64,000 nucleotides of DNA from positions 115,348 to 179,347 of the forward strand of contig NZ_BMZA01000005.1 of NCBI RefSeq assembly GCF_014652555.1, given 5' to 3'. This document shows, piece after piece, positions 27,876-36,366 of the stretch (the stretch's first letter is position 1; the number at the start of each line of letters is the position of its first letter). This DNA comes from Novosphingobium colocasiae. GTDB taxonomy: Bacteria > Pseudomonadota > Alphaproteobacteria > Sphingomonadales > Sphingomonadaceae. The translations under genes and the position numbers were made by a program. Below the pieces are notes generated by a model. It made no database searches and was not told the DNA's origin. It saw only the letters and a list, made by a program, of their open reading frames with translations.

Positions 27876-29315
27876 ATGGTCACCAGCACATCTCCCGCCA
27901 CCTCGCCCACCGCCACCAGTTCACTGGTGACCGCGCTGGGCGGTGGCAGCGGCATCGACATGCTGGACCTTGCCAACAAACTGGCAACCGCGCAGTTTTC
28001 CGTCCGCAACCAGCGGCTGGCGGAAAAGGCGGACCAGCTTGGCACGCAGATTTCCTCTATCTCCAGCATCAAGTCGATGCTGCTCGGGCTGGACACCTCG
28101 CTGGGCACGCTGGTGCGCTCGGGCGATCTCGCGCGCACTCCGGCACTCGCCAATTCCGCCGTTGCCGCTGCCACGCTGACCGGATCGCAGACCCCGCGCG
28201 GGACCTACTCGCTGGAAGTCACCCAGCTTGCCGCCGGGCAGACGCTGGCGGGACAGGCCTATGCGGCACCGACCAGCACCGTGGGCGCGGGAACACTGAC
28301 GCTGCGGTTCGGTACCGTATCGGGCGGCACGTTTGCCGCTGACGCCGGCCACGCCGCTGTGGCGATCCCGATTGCCGGCGGCGCGACGCTGGCCGATGTG
28401 GCCACCGCCATCAACGCCGCCAACGCCGGCGTCTCCGCCTATGTCGCGCAGACCGTGAACGGCGCGCAATTGGTGATGAAGGGCGCGGAGGGCGCGGCCA
28501 ACGGGTTTCAGGTGGAAGTGAGTGAGGACCCGCTGGCCCCCGGCTTGTCCGACCTGGCCTGGACCCCGGCATCGACCACCGGCCAGTTGCTGTCCACCGC
28601 ACGCGACGCGGCGTTCAAGATCGACGGACTGGCCGCCACTGCGGCTTCGAACAGCGTTTCCGAGGCGATTCCCGGCGTCAAACTGCAGCTTGCCGCCACC
28701 AACATCGGCGCGCCGACCACGGTGAGCTTCGCCGATCCGGCCACCTCGATCGCCGGGGCGATGAAGGATTTCACCGACGCGCTGAACGAGGTGATGACCG
28801 AGGTCAACAAGGCCACCGCGATCGGCGGCGATCTGGCAAGCGACGGCGGGGCCCGCGCTCTCAAACGCTCACTGTCGCAACTGGCAGGCACCGTCATCAT
28901 CCCCGGTGCCACCGGCTCCGCGCGCACCCTCGCCGACCTCGGCCTCAAGACCGAACGCGACGGCAGCTTCTCGCTCGACGGCGCACGCCTTGCCGCGACG
29001 CTGGCGAGCGATCCGCAGGGCGTGGCCGACATGTTCACGAACGGCCTGCACGGCGTGTTCGCCACGGTCGATGCGATCTATCGCAAGGCTTCCGCCGCCA
29101 GCGATACCGGATCGATCGGCGGATCGCTGGCGCGATACACCAAGGCGCTCACCCGCAACGCGTCCGATCAGAGCGATCTGGCGGCGCAGCAGGAAAAGCT
29201 GCGCGCGCGGCTGGCCTCGCAGTTCACCACTTCCGAAACCCGCATCGGCCAGTCCAAGGCGACGCTGACGATGCTGCAGAACCAGATCGCCCAGTGGAAC
29301 AAGTCGGGCAACTAG
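27876..29315 (+). CDS. fliD: Flagellar filament cap protein FliD
   Basis: 479 residues. The N-terminal domain has GGGSGIDMLDLANKLATAQ and the conserved ISSISSIKSMLLGLDTSLGT. A beta-rich middle part includes GTYSLEVTQLAAGQTLAG. A C-terminal helix begins KLRARLASQFTTSETRIGQS and runs to MLQNQIAQWNKSGN. It caps the growing filament and promotes flagellin folding. It begins 55 bases after flhB with its own spacing. A repeat element lies between it and fliS. Confidence 0.95.
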   Translation: MVTSTSPATSPTATSSLVTALGGGSGIDMLDLANKLATAQFSVRNQRLAEKADQLGTQISSISSIKSMLLGLDTSLGTLVRSGDLARTPALANSAVAAATLTGSQTPRGTYSLEVTQLAAGQTLAGQAYAAPTSTVGAGTLTLRFGTVSGGTFAADAGHAAVAIPIAGGATLADVATAINAANAGVSAYVAQTVNGAQLVMKGAEGAANGFQVEVSEDPLAPGLSDLAWTPASTTGQLLSTARDAAFKIDGLAATAASNSVSEAIPGVKLQLAATNIGAPTTVSFADPATSIAGAMKDFTDALNEVMTEVNKATAIGGDLASDGGARALKRSLSQLAGTVIIPGATGSARTLADLGLKTERDGSFSLDGARLAATLASDPQGVADMFTNGLHGVFATVDAIYRKASAASDTGSIGGSLARYTKALTRNASDQSDLAAQQEKLRARLASQFTTSETRIGQSKATLTMLQNQIAQWNKSGN

Positions 29316-29460
29316 TGTGATGGAATCGAAGTTGGTCTCTTTACGTCACCCCGGTTTTGACCCGGGGGCCCGCTTCTTTTTGCGCCCGGACGGAAGAAAA
29401 GCGGGATCCCGGGTCGAGCCCGGGATGACGAAATCAATGAAGCCAACTTCAGATTCAGGT
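29316..29460. repeat. Large palindromic intergenic repeat between fliD and fliS
   Basis: Nested inverted repeats: GAAGTTGG near 29331 pairs with CCAACTTC near 29443, and an inner GTCACCCCGG...TGACCCGGG half pairs with CCCGGGTC...CGGGATGAC. The inner arm matches the GTCATCCCGG/CCGGGATGAC palindromes common in alphaproteobacterial genomes (family knowledge). It could fold the mRNA between fliD and fliS and separate their expression. Confidence 0.7.
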
Positions 29461-29467
29461 GACTAGC

Positions 29468-29839
29468 ATGCTGGTCCAGCGCTCTCCCCACGAAGCCTAT
29501 CGTCGTGTCGATTTCGACGCGCGGGTCAAAGGTGCCAGCCCGTCCGATCTGGTGCACTTGTGCTACGAACATCTGGTCAGCGCGCTCGGCACCGCGCTCC
29601 ACGCCGAAGGGCTGGGCGACAACAGCCTCAAGAGCCGTTCGATGACGCGCGCGCTGACCGCGATCACCGCCCTGCAACTGGGCGTATCGGGCGAAGCGGG
29701 CGTGGCGGGGGCGCTGCGCCAGCTTTACGAATCCGCGCGGCGCACGATCCTCGATGCCGCGATCGAATTCGATTCGCGCCGCATCGCCGTGCTGCGGGAT
29801 GACTTCGCGGAGATCGGCCGGGCCTTGCAGGGCCCCTGA
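29468..29839 (+). CDS. fliS: Flagellar protein FliS-like (flagellin chaperone)
   Basis: 123 residues from the ATG at 29468. AGGTGA lies six bases upstream, and a GTG at 29459 is part of that site, so the ATG is preferred. The sequence is helical, with SPSDLVHLCYEHLVSALG and a C-terminal RRIAVLRDDFAEIGRALQ, as in FliS. FliS binds the flagellin C-terminus before export. Position after fliD supports the call. Confidence 0.85.
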   Translation: MLVQRSPHEAYRRVDFDARVKGASPSDLVHLCYEHLVSALGTALHAEGLGDNSLKSRSMTRALTAITALQLGVSGEAGVAGALRQLYESARRTILDAAIEFDSRRIAVLRDDFAEIGRALQGP

Positions 29840-30009
29840 TCGGGAGCAGGCAGCCACGGCCGCAACCGAATTGGTGTTCCTCCATACGTGGAAAACCATG
29901 GGATTGCGGGTGATTACATAGTTGAAACCTCGAATTCGGAACAGGTCCCGCGGGCCAGCACGGCGGCATGCGAATATCCCCTAGGCACAATCCGTTAGGG
30001 AGACGTGCC

Positions 30010-30612
30010 GTGGAACGCATCACCAACCTCATCCTCATCGATGCCGACATGCGCCGCCGCGCCACGATCAGCCACGCGCTGTCTGCTGTCCAGATCCACG
30101 TCGAACCGTTCGAGACGATCGCTGAACTTTCCGGCTCGTGGCCCCGCTCCGGCGTGGTGCTTGTGCATGACGATACCCATGCGGTCGGCAACCTCATCGA
30201 ATGCATGGCCGATCATGGTGAATGGTTCCCGATCATCGCCTTCAGCGAAACCCCCTCGGCCGAACGCATCGTCGAAGCGATCCTTGATGGCGCGATCGAT
30301 TACGTCGCCTGGCCGATTGCCGCCGATGAACTGAACGGCGCACTCAGCCGCGCCGTTGCCCGGGCCGAGACGGTGGGCAGCGCCAAGCTGCGCGAAGTGA
30401 TGGCCCGCGCCCGGATCGACCGGCTGACCCGGCGCGAGAAGGAAGTGCTGAGCGGTGTCGCCAGCGGCCTGTCCAACCGGCTGATCGGCGACAAGCTATC
30501 GATCAGCCCGCGCACCGTGGAAATCCACCGCGCCAACATGCTCAACAAGCTGGGTGCCAACCACACCTCGGATGCCATCCGCATCGCGATAGAGGCGGCG
30601 CTGGTGAACTGA
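30010..30612 (+). CDS. FixJ/LuxR-type regulator with degenerate receiver domain
   Basis: 200 residues from a GTG with GGGAG upstream. The receiver-like domain (1-110) keeps an acidic pocket (LILIDADM; VVLVHDD with Asp54/Asp55) and a Thr/Ser region. The conserved Lys is replaced: DYVAWP has Trp101 where K-P is expected. The C-terminal GerE/LuxR helix-turn-helix is RLTRREKEVLSGVASGLSNR and SISPRTVEIHRANMLNKLG. It may act without classical phosphorylation. It follows fliS by 170 bases and likely regulates flagellar or surface genes; the target is unknown. Confidence 0.85.
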   Translation: MERITNLILIDADMRRRATISHALSAVQIHVEPFETIAELSGSWPRSGVVLVHDDTHAVGNLIECMADHGEWFPIIAFSETPSAERIVEAILDGAIDYVAWPIAADELNGALSRAVARAETVGSAKLREVMARARIDRLTRREKEVLSGVASGLSNRLIGDKLSISPRTVEIHRANMLNKLGANHTSDAIRIAIEAALVN

Positions 30613-30703
30613 CCACCCGACTGTTCCCGATTTTACATGAAAGGGGCGTTTGAACGGGAAGAGGGCGTTTGGGTGTGACGGTATCGACTGCCGATCCCGA
30701 TAG

Positions 30704-31213
30704 TCAGTGCAACCGCACCGAAGCGCGCGCAATACCTTCGCCGAAAGGCCCGCCGAACGTGTCGCTTTCGATGCGGGAGACCATTGCCGAGGCGAATGCA
30801 GCCAAAAGCGCCAGTGCCACCGTCGCACCCTCGGCGACGATCTCTTCGCCGGCATCGCTGCCGAACAGCGAGGCAAGGCAGCGGCCGTTGGGCCCGCGCG
30901 AAACCATGAACGGGCTGTCGCGTCCGATCAGCGCCAGCGCCGCGCTTTCGCCGCCGCCGGACTGCAGCAGCGCCTCCACCCGCGCAGGCATGTCGCGGTT
31001 GCGCTCGGCATCCATGCCCGCCAGCAGGAAGCCGGCCTCGCGCAGCCGGTCGCCCTCCTCGGCGGGGGCGCTGCTGACGCAATCGTGGAGGAAGTCGCGC
31101 AACTGCGCGACGATGTCGTCCTGTTCGGTCCCGGGGGTCACGCGGTATGCCATATCTGTGCCTGTGTTTTCGATGCGCCGGATCAACCCCAGCGCGAACG
31201 CCGGGTCAACCAC
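30704..31213 (-). CDS. Uncharacterised protein
   Basis: 169 residues. I do not recognise the family. The GTG at 31213 is preferred because GGGGAA lies seven bases upstream; an ATG at 31153 would give 149 residues. The protein is mildly acidic with no signal peptide. The segment AEGATVALALLAAFASAMVS near residues 129-148 is hydrophobic and may be an amphipathic or membrane helix. FMVSRGPNGRCLASLFGSD precedes it. It converges with the FixJ-like gene and lies downstream of the aminotransferase on the same strand, 68 bases after its stop. Confidence 0.6.
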   Translation of the reverse strand: MVDPAFALGLIRRIENTGTDMAYRVTPGTEQDDIVAQLRDFLHDCVSSAPAEEGDRLREAGFLLAGMDAERNRDMPARVEALLQSGGGESAALALIGRDSPFMVSRGPNGRCLASLFGSDAGEEIVAEGATVALALLAAFASAMVSRIESDTFGGPFGEGIARASVRLH

Positions 31214-31281
31214 GGAAAATTCCCCGACATATGCCGCCGTTCCAACTTGCTACAACCTGACTGGCAGGCATGAAGGTCTGG

Positions 31282-32418
31282 TCAGCCCGGCTTCTGGCCG
31301 GCGAACCAGGGGATCATACGCTCGATCGCCGTTGCCACCTCGCCGGTCGATACCGCGAAGCTGAAGCGCATGAAGCGGTGGCCGTTGACCGGGTCGAAGT
31401 CGATCCCCGGCGCCGTCGCCACTCCGGTATCGCGCAGCAGCCGGGTGCAGAAATCCAGGCTGTCGTCCGTCAGGTGGCCGATGTCCGCCCAGATGTAGAA
31501 CGCACCGTCCGGCGGGGCGATGCGGGCAAGGCCAAGCCGGGGCAGGGCATCGAGCAGCAGTTCGCGATTGCGCGCATAGGTGCGCAAGTGCCCCTCCAGT
31601 TCCTCGACGCAATCGAACGCCACCAGCCCCGCATGCTGGGCCAGCGAGGGCGGCGTGAGGAACAGGTTGCCCATCCGCGCGCGCGCCGTGGCGATCAGTT
31701 CGGGCGGCAGCACCAGCCAGCCCAGCCGCCAGCCGGCCATGCTGTAGAATTTCGAAAAGCTGTTCACCACCAGCGCATCGGGCAGGTGGCGCAGCATCGA
31801 TTGCGCCTCGCCGTCATAGACCAGCCGGTGATAGATCTCGTCCGAAACCACGCGGATGCCCTTGCGGCGGCAGACCGCCGCGATGGCGGCCAGTTCCTCA
31901 GGCGCGATGATCGTCCCGGTGGGGTTGGCCGGGCTGGCGAGGATCAGGCCATCGGGCGGCGGATCGATCGCGTCGAGCGCGGCGGCGGTGATCTGGAAGC
32001 GCTGCTCCGCGCCGCAGTCCATCTCCACCGGCTCCAGGTACAGCGCGCGCAGGGTGTTGCGATAAGCAACGTAGCCGGGCCGCGCCAGCGCCACCCGCGC
32101 GCCGGGCGCGAACAGGCTGGTCAGCGCCAGCACCAGCGCGGGCGAGGCCCCGCAGGTCAGGATGATCTGATCACGCGCCACCGTCACCCCGTGAGCATCG
32201 CGGTAATAGCGGGCGATGCGCTCCATCAGCGCGGTGTTTTCCCAGTATCCCATCGGATCGGCATCGAGAATGCGGTGCGCCGCCGCGATCGCCGGGCCCG
32301 GCGCGCCGGTGGAAGGCTGGCCGAACTCCATGTGGATCACCGCCGCACCCGTCGCGGCCATTTCGTGGGCCAGCCGGCTGATGGCGATGGCGTGAAAGGG
32401 TTCTACCGAAGCGACCAT
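31282..32418 (-). CDS. Pyridoxal-phosphate aminotransferase, class I/II
   Basis: 378 residues from the ATG at 32418. It is a fold-type I enzyme: ASPANPTGTI holds the substrate/PLP-site Asn, VVSDEIYHRLVYDG the Asp and Tyr, and SFSKFYSMAGWRLGW the Schiff-base Lys223. PDGAFYIWADI near the C-terminus contributes to substrate choice. It resembles the aspartate/aromatic aminotransferase group, often annotated as such in sphingomonads, but the amino donor is not determined by sequence reading. It diverges from the Crp-type regulator across 60 bases. Confidence 0.92.
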   Translation of the reverse strand: MVASVEPFHAIAISRLAHEMAATGAAVIHMEFGQPSTGAPGPAIAAAHRILDADPMGYWENTALMERIARYYRDAHGVTVARDQIILTCGASPALVLALTSLFAPGARVALARPGYVAYRNTLRALYLEPVEMDCGAEQRFQITAAALDAIDPPPDGLILASPANPTGTIIAPEELAAIAAVCRRKGIRVVSDEIYHRLVYDGEAQSMLRHLPDALVVNSFSKFYSMAGWRLGWLVLPPELIATARARMGNLFLTPPSLAQHAGLVAFDCVEELEGHLRTYARNRELLLDALPRLGLARIAPPDGAFYIWADIGHLTDDSLDFCTRLLRDTGVATAPGIDFDPVNGHRFMRFSFAVSTGEVATAIERMIPWFAGQKPG

Positions 32419-32478
32419 GGCGATTGCGCCTAAAGAAAAATCCGCCAAAAGGAAATGCAGGGGCAAGGGAGGCGGCCA

Positions 32479-33213
32479 ATGAGCGGGATCGAGAAGCTTT
32501 CGGCGCTGCTGCCGGCGGGGCTGCCGGCGGAGCTGAGCGCGGCGCTGGCCCCGCATGCGCGGCTGGTGCAACTGCGCGCGGGGCAGACCCTGATCGGGCA
32601 TCAGGACGATACCGACGATGTATTCATCGTGCTCGACGGCACCTTGCGGGTCGAACTGGTCTCACGCAACGGCCGCGAGATTATCCTCTCCGATGCCGGT
32701 GTCGGCGCGATCGTCGGCGAATTCGCCGCGCTCGACGGTGCGCCGCGCTCGGCCAGCGTCACCACCGTCGGCAAGGCCACTGTGGCGCGGGTGCCGGCCC
32801 GCCAGTTCCGCGAAGCCGCGCTCGCCACGCCCGAAAGCGCCGGCTGGCTGGCGCTCCGGCTGGTGCGGATGGTGCGCACGATGACCGAGCGGGTGTTCGA
32901 ACTCAACGCCCTGGCGGTGCGCAGCCGCCTGCACTGCGAACTGCTGCGCATGGCGCTCGACGCCGGGATCGACGACAACGCGGCGACCCTGGCTCCGTCG
33001 CCCACTCACGCCGAACTGGCCAACCGCATCGGCACGCACCGCGAAGCGGTCACCCGCGAACTCGGCTATCTGACCGAGCAGGGCATCACCCGCAGCGCGG
33101 GCCGGACCCTCTCGATCCTCGATGTCGGGCGTCTGGCCGAAGTGGTCCGCGCCGCCGCCGGCGATGTCGAGCTGATCCAGCGTGCGCGCGAAGCGCGGCT
33201 CGGCCGCGCCTGA
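32479..33213 (+). CDS. Crp/Fnr-family transcriptional regulator
   Basis: 244 residues from the ATG at 32479, with a strong AAGGGAGG Shine-Dalgarno. A cyclic-nucleotide-binding beta roll (about 20-130) has the cassette GEFAALDGAPRSASV, close to the cAMP phosphate-binding pattern. FNR-type iron-sulfur cysteines are absent. The C-terminal helix-turn-helix is HAELANRIGTHREAVTREL. It probably senses a cyclic nucleotide or a small ligand, not oxygen. It diverges from the aminotransferase gene, a possible target. Confidence 0.92.
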   Translation: MSGIEKLSALLPAGLPAELSAALAPHARLVQLRAGQTLIGHQDDTDDVFIVLDGTLRVELVSRNGREIILSDAGVGAIVGEFAALDGAPRSASVTTVGKATVARVPARQFREAALATPESAGWLALRLVRMVRTMTERVFELNALAVRSRLHCELLRMALDAGIDDNAATLAPSPTHAELANRIGTHREAVTRELGYLTEQGITRSAGRTLSILDVGRLAEVVRAAAGDVELIQRAREARLGRA

Positions 33214-33613
33214 TCCGCGCCACCGGCGGCGGGCCCGCCGGATGGTGGCAATTCTCACAAGTCCGGGGTGGCAAGCCCCACCGCCCGGCGCCGCCGCTGC
33301 GTCCACTATCGCACTTGTCCGGGCGGTGTCCTCCACGATGCCGCCAGGACCCGCCCAGGCACCCGGAGCAGGGAAGACAACGACCCCTTCCTTCGCGCTC
33401 CGTCGGGGCGGTGCATACTCGCAAAGCCTTCTGGCGGCGACCGCCCCGGCCCGCGTGGCCGAACCTATCCCCGGGCGGTTGCCGCCAGCTTTTGCCCCGC
33501 CGCGCGGCATCCGGGCAGACGATGCAATTCCACTTGCGCGACGCCCCGACGCTGGCTAAACGCCGCCACCTGTCCTGCAGCCCGATCGGGCGGCACGGCG
33601 ATATCGGGTATAT
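33214..33613. other. Gene-free stretch with a hairpin after the Crp-type gene
   Basis: About 400 bases. A seven-base-pair hairpin at 33223-33241 (CCGGCGG-CGGGC-CCGCCGG) directly follows the Crp-type stop and may end its transcript, although no T-run follows. Short open frames on both strands have no recognisable content. The last part should contain the tRNA-Thr promoter, which I could not place. Confidence 0.5.
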
Positions 33614-33689
33614 GCCGCTTTAGCTCAGCCGGTAGAGCACATCATTCGTAATGATGGGGTCAGGTGTTCGAGTCACCTAAGCGGCACCA
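33614..33689 (+). tRNA. tRNA-Thr (anticodon CGT)
   Basis: 76 bases including encoded CCA. The acceptor arms GCCGCTT and AAGCGGC pair fully. The D arm is GCTC/GAGC, the anticodon stem CATCA/TGATG has loop TTCGTAA, and the T arm AGGTG/CACCT has loop TTCGAGT. Anticodon CGT reads ACG (Thr). It borders the less GC-rich segment that follows. Confidence 0.97.
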
Positions 33690-33978
33690 CCTTCTTAAAG
33701 GCACTTCCACTCAGACATCGGCGGTTTCCCAGTCAAAGGGCTTTCCAGCCTTGGGTCAAGGCTGGGCCGTGTTTGGATAGGAAAAGAAAACTGACCTAGG
33801 TGTTTGGTCCCGGCATGTGAAATACAAGCAGGTCCGCCCTCCTGCAGCGGCGAGGCTGGGTGAGGGCGGAAAGATCAGATGGTCGGCAATGCCATTGCGG
33901 CAGCGGGAAGAGCTCCGGGGTTTCAGTGCTCTCGCGCCAATCGCGTTGATACGCTTCGCTCGCTTGCGGGCTCAGCTT
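33690..33978. other. Gene-free junction between tRNA-Thr and the GNAT gene
   Basis: 289 bases with lower G+C than the upstream side. A perfect stem-loop at 33745-33765 (CCAGCCTT-GGGTC-AAGGCTGG) lies 56 bases after the tRNA. No convincing gene and no copy of the tRNA 3' end was found here or near 42.1 kb. Confidence 0.45.
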
Positions 33979-34482
33979 TTACCGGAATGTCCTGGAAAGG
34001 ACCACGAGGGTCGGGTCGCCCTCGAAAGATTCAGGCGTGAAGCCCTTTTCGCGTTCCAGCTCGATGGCGGCGTGATTTTGGCGACTTTCGATGGCGATCA
34101 CGCGGCGCAGGTCGCGCGCTTGAGCCTTGCTGCCCAGAAAGTCCAGCAGCGCCCAGCCGACGCCCCTGCCTTTGTAATCGCGTCGCACTGAAACGGCGAT
34201 CTCGCCGGTGTCCATCGCCTTGTCGCAGGCAAGCAATGCGGACCCGACAAGCTGTCCGTTTCCGGCATCGAAGGCAAGATAGCTCTCCGATCGGAAGTGA
34301 TCGGCGCTGACCAGCGGTGCCAATTGTTCGTGGCTGACATGCGCGGCCGCGGCCAGGAAGCGGAAGCGACGATCCTCGTCGGTTACGGAATCGAAAAAGG
34401 CCGCAAGCGCGGCTTCATCTGTCTTGCGGGCGGGGTGAACGTCAAGAACGACGCCGGATCGGGTGCTGAGCCGGGTGGTCAT
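33979..34482 (-). CDS. GNAT-family N-acetyltransferase
   Basis: 167 residues from the ATG at 34482 (GGAG seven bases upstream). The acetyl-CoA-binding motif A is RRDYKGRGVGWALLDFLG (R-x-x-G-x-G/A). LVGSALLACDKAMDTGEIAV is strand 4, and GFTPESFEGDP is the typical C-terminal strand. Stand-alone GNATs of this kind often sit beside acyl-CoA synthetase or acetate genes and acetylate lysines, but the substrate here is unknown. It lies 94 bases downstream of the MHS permease on the same strand. Confidence 0.88.
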   Translation of the reverse strand: MTTRLSTRSGVVLDVHPARKTDEAALAAFFDSVTDEDRRFRFLAAAAHVSHEQLAPLVSADHFRSESYLAFDAGNGQLVGSALLACDKAMDTGEIAVSVRRDYKGRGVGWALLDFLGSKAQARDLRRVIAIESRQNHAAIELEREKGFTPESFEGDPTLVVLSRTFR

Positions 34483-34576
34483 GGAATACTCCGTCGAGGG
34501 TCGGCGGCTGTGTGCGTCCGTGGTCGACGCCGCGCCTTGACCAAGCTCAAGGCGCGGCGTCTTCCCGGGGGAGCGA

Positions 34577-36346
34577 TTAGTCGTCGATGTTGCGCTTGTA
34601 GGTTTCGGGCAGGAAGAACAGCCCGATGACGAGTGTCGCTGCCGCAACCACTACGGGGTACCAGAACCCGTAGTAGATATCACCCTTGGACGCGACCATC
34701 GCAAACCCGATCGCCGGCAGAAGCCCGCCCAGCCAGCCATTGCCGATGTGGTAGGGCAACGACATGGATGTGTAGCGGATCCGGCTCGGGAAGAGTTCGA
34801 CAAGCATCGCCGCAATCGGGCCGTAGACCATCGTCACGAGCAGCACGAGGTAGAACAGGATCGCCACAACGAGCGGCTTGTTCATCTGGTCAGGATCAGC
34901 TTTTGCCGGATAGCCGACCTTGGCCAGCTCACCGGTGACAGCGGCCTTCGCTTCAACCGCCGGCTTGCCATCCTTTGCCGGAACTGCGGCAACCGCCGGC
35001 GCGCCGATGACCTTTGCCGTGAAGGCCGCAATGGCTGCCTTGCGCGCGTCTCCGCTGACCTTGGCGGGGTCAGGTGCCACAAAGGTCGCGTCGCCCACCT
35101 TGATCGAGGCGATGGTGCCCGCCGGGGTGTCAACATTCGTGTAGTTTACAGCCGCCTTGGCGAGGGCATTTTTCACGATGTCGCAACTGGTCGTGTCAAA
35201 CGGGTTCTTGCCGACGGGGTCGAACTGCGACGAACACTCGGCCGGATCAGCGGTCACCGTCACGGGTGCCTGGGCGAGAGCCTTGGCGAGGGCCGGATTG
35301 GCTGCCGACGTCAGGCTGTGGAACACCGGGAACAATGTGACGGTCGCCAATGCGCAACCCGCCATGATGATCGCCTTGCGTCCGATCTTGTCGGACAGCC
35401 AGCCGAAGAACAGGAAGAACGGTGCGCCAAGCAGCAGGGCGACGGCGATCAGCGTGTTGGCGGTGATGCCGTCGACCTTGAGCATCTTCTCCAGGAAGAA
35501 CATCGCGTAGAGCTGGCCCGTGTACCAGACGACCGCCTGGCCGGCGATGGCGCCAAAAAAGGCGATCACGACGATTTTCAGGTTCTTCCATTCTCCGAAG
35601 GCCTCGGTCAGCGGACGCTTGGACGACGTGCCCTCCGCCTTCATCTTCTGGAACACCGGGCTTTCGTGAAGCTTCAGGCGCAGCCACAGGCCCACTGCGA
35701 GAAAGCCGCCCGACGTGAGGTATGGAACGCGCCATCCCCATTCCTTGAAAGCCTCTTCGCCGACGCCGGTGACCGGAGACCGCACCAGGATCACAATGAG
35801 CAGCGCCATGGCGAGACCTGCCGTGGCGGTGATCTGGATCCAGCTTGTGTAAAACCCGCGTTTTCCCTCGGGCGCGTGTTCTGCGACATAGGTGGCGGCG
35901 CCGCCATATTCGCCGCCCAGGGCCAGGCCCTGGAACATCCGCAGGGTCACCAGCATGATCGGGGCAGCCACGCCCGCTGTCTCGTAGGTGGGAAGACAGC
36001 CGACGAGGAAAGTCGAAAGACCCATCACCAGCAGGGTGATGATGAATGTGTAGCGGCGACCGACCATGTCTCCGATGCGACCGAACACCAGCGCCCCGAA
36101 CGGGCGGACGATGAACCCGGCCGCGAACACGAGAAGGGCCATGATGTACGCCGTCGTCGCGTTAAGCCCGGTGAGGAACTTCGCTGCGATGATGGCCGTC
36201 AGCAGGCCGTAAAGATAGAAATCATACCATTCGAACACCGTGCCCAGCGATGACGCGCCGATGATGAGCTTTTCGTCGTGCGTTGCCTGATGGTGTTTGG
36301 GTAAGCCCGTATAGTGTTCGGGCGTTTCATGCAGGTTCAGGTCCAT
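34577..36346 (-). CDS. MFS permease, metabolite:H+ symporter (MHS) family, with a large extra loop
   Basis: 589 residues from the ATG at 36346, preceded by AGGAGGGAGAGG. It begins with the MHS signature GTVFEWYDFYLYG and has RIGDMVGRRYTFI (the MFS loop 2-3 motif), FQGLALGGEYGGAATYVAEH and WLSDKIGRKA. Twelve helices are expected. A hydrophilic Ala/Lys-rich insertion of about 140 residues (roughly 345-486) interrupts the C-terminal half, so it is much longer than ShiA/ProP/KgtP-type relatives (about 430-500). It probably imports a carboxylate. It is followed by GNAT and preceded by a DcaP-like porin on the same strand, and lies beside a CrbS/CrbR-like system. Confidence 0.88.
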   Translation of the reverse strand: MDLNLHETPEHYTGLPKHHQATHDEKLIIGASSLGTVFEWYDFYLYGLLTAIIAAKFLTGLNATTAYIMALLVFAAGFIVRPFGALVFGRIGDMVGRRYTFIITLLVMGLSTFLVGCLPTYETAGVAAPIMLVTLRMFQGLALGGEYGGAATYVAEHAPEGKRGFYTSWIQITATAGLAMALLIVILVRSPVTGVGEEAFKEWGWRVPYLTSGGFLAVGLWLRLKLHESPVFQKMKAEGTSSKRPLTEAFGEWKNLKIVVIAFFGAIAGQAVVWYTGQLYAMFFLEKMLKVDGITANTLIAVALLLGAPFFLFFGWLSDKIGRKAIIMAGCALATVTLFPVFHSLTSAANPALAKALAQAPVTVTADPAECSSQFDPVGKNPFDTTSCDIVKNALAKAAVNYTNVDTPAGTIASIKVGDATFVAPDPAKVSGDARKAAIAAFTAKVIGAPAVAAVPAKDGKPAVEAKAAVTGELAKVGYPAKADPDQMNKPLVVAILFYLVLLVTMVYGPIAAMLVELFPSRIRYTSMSLPYHIGNGWLGGLLPAIGFAMVASKGDIYYGFWYPVVVAAATLVIGLFFLPETYKRNIDD

Positions 36347-36366
36347 TGGTCCTCTCCCTCCTGTGT

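Noticed and set aside
33182-33651. Small genes in the gap after the Crp-type regulator
   Set aside because: Overlapping frames in several phases have no ribosome sites, motifs or sensible composition.
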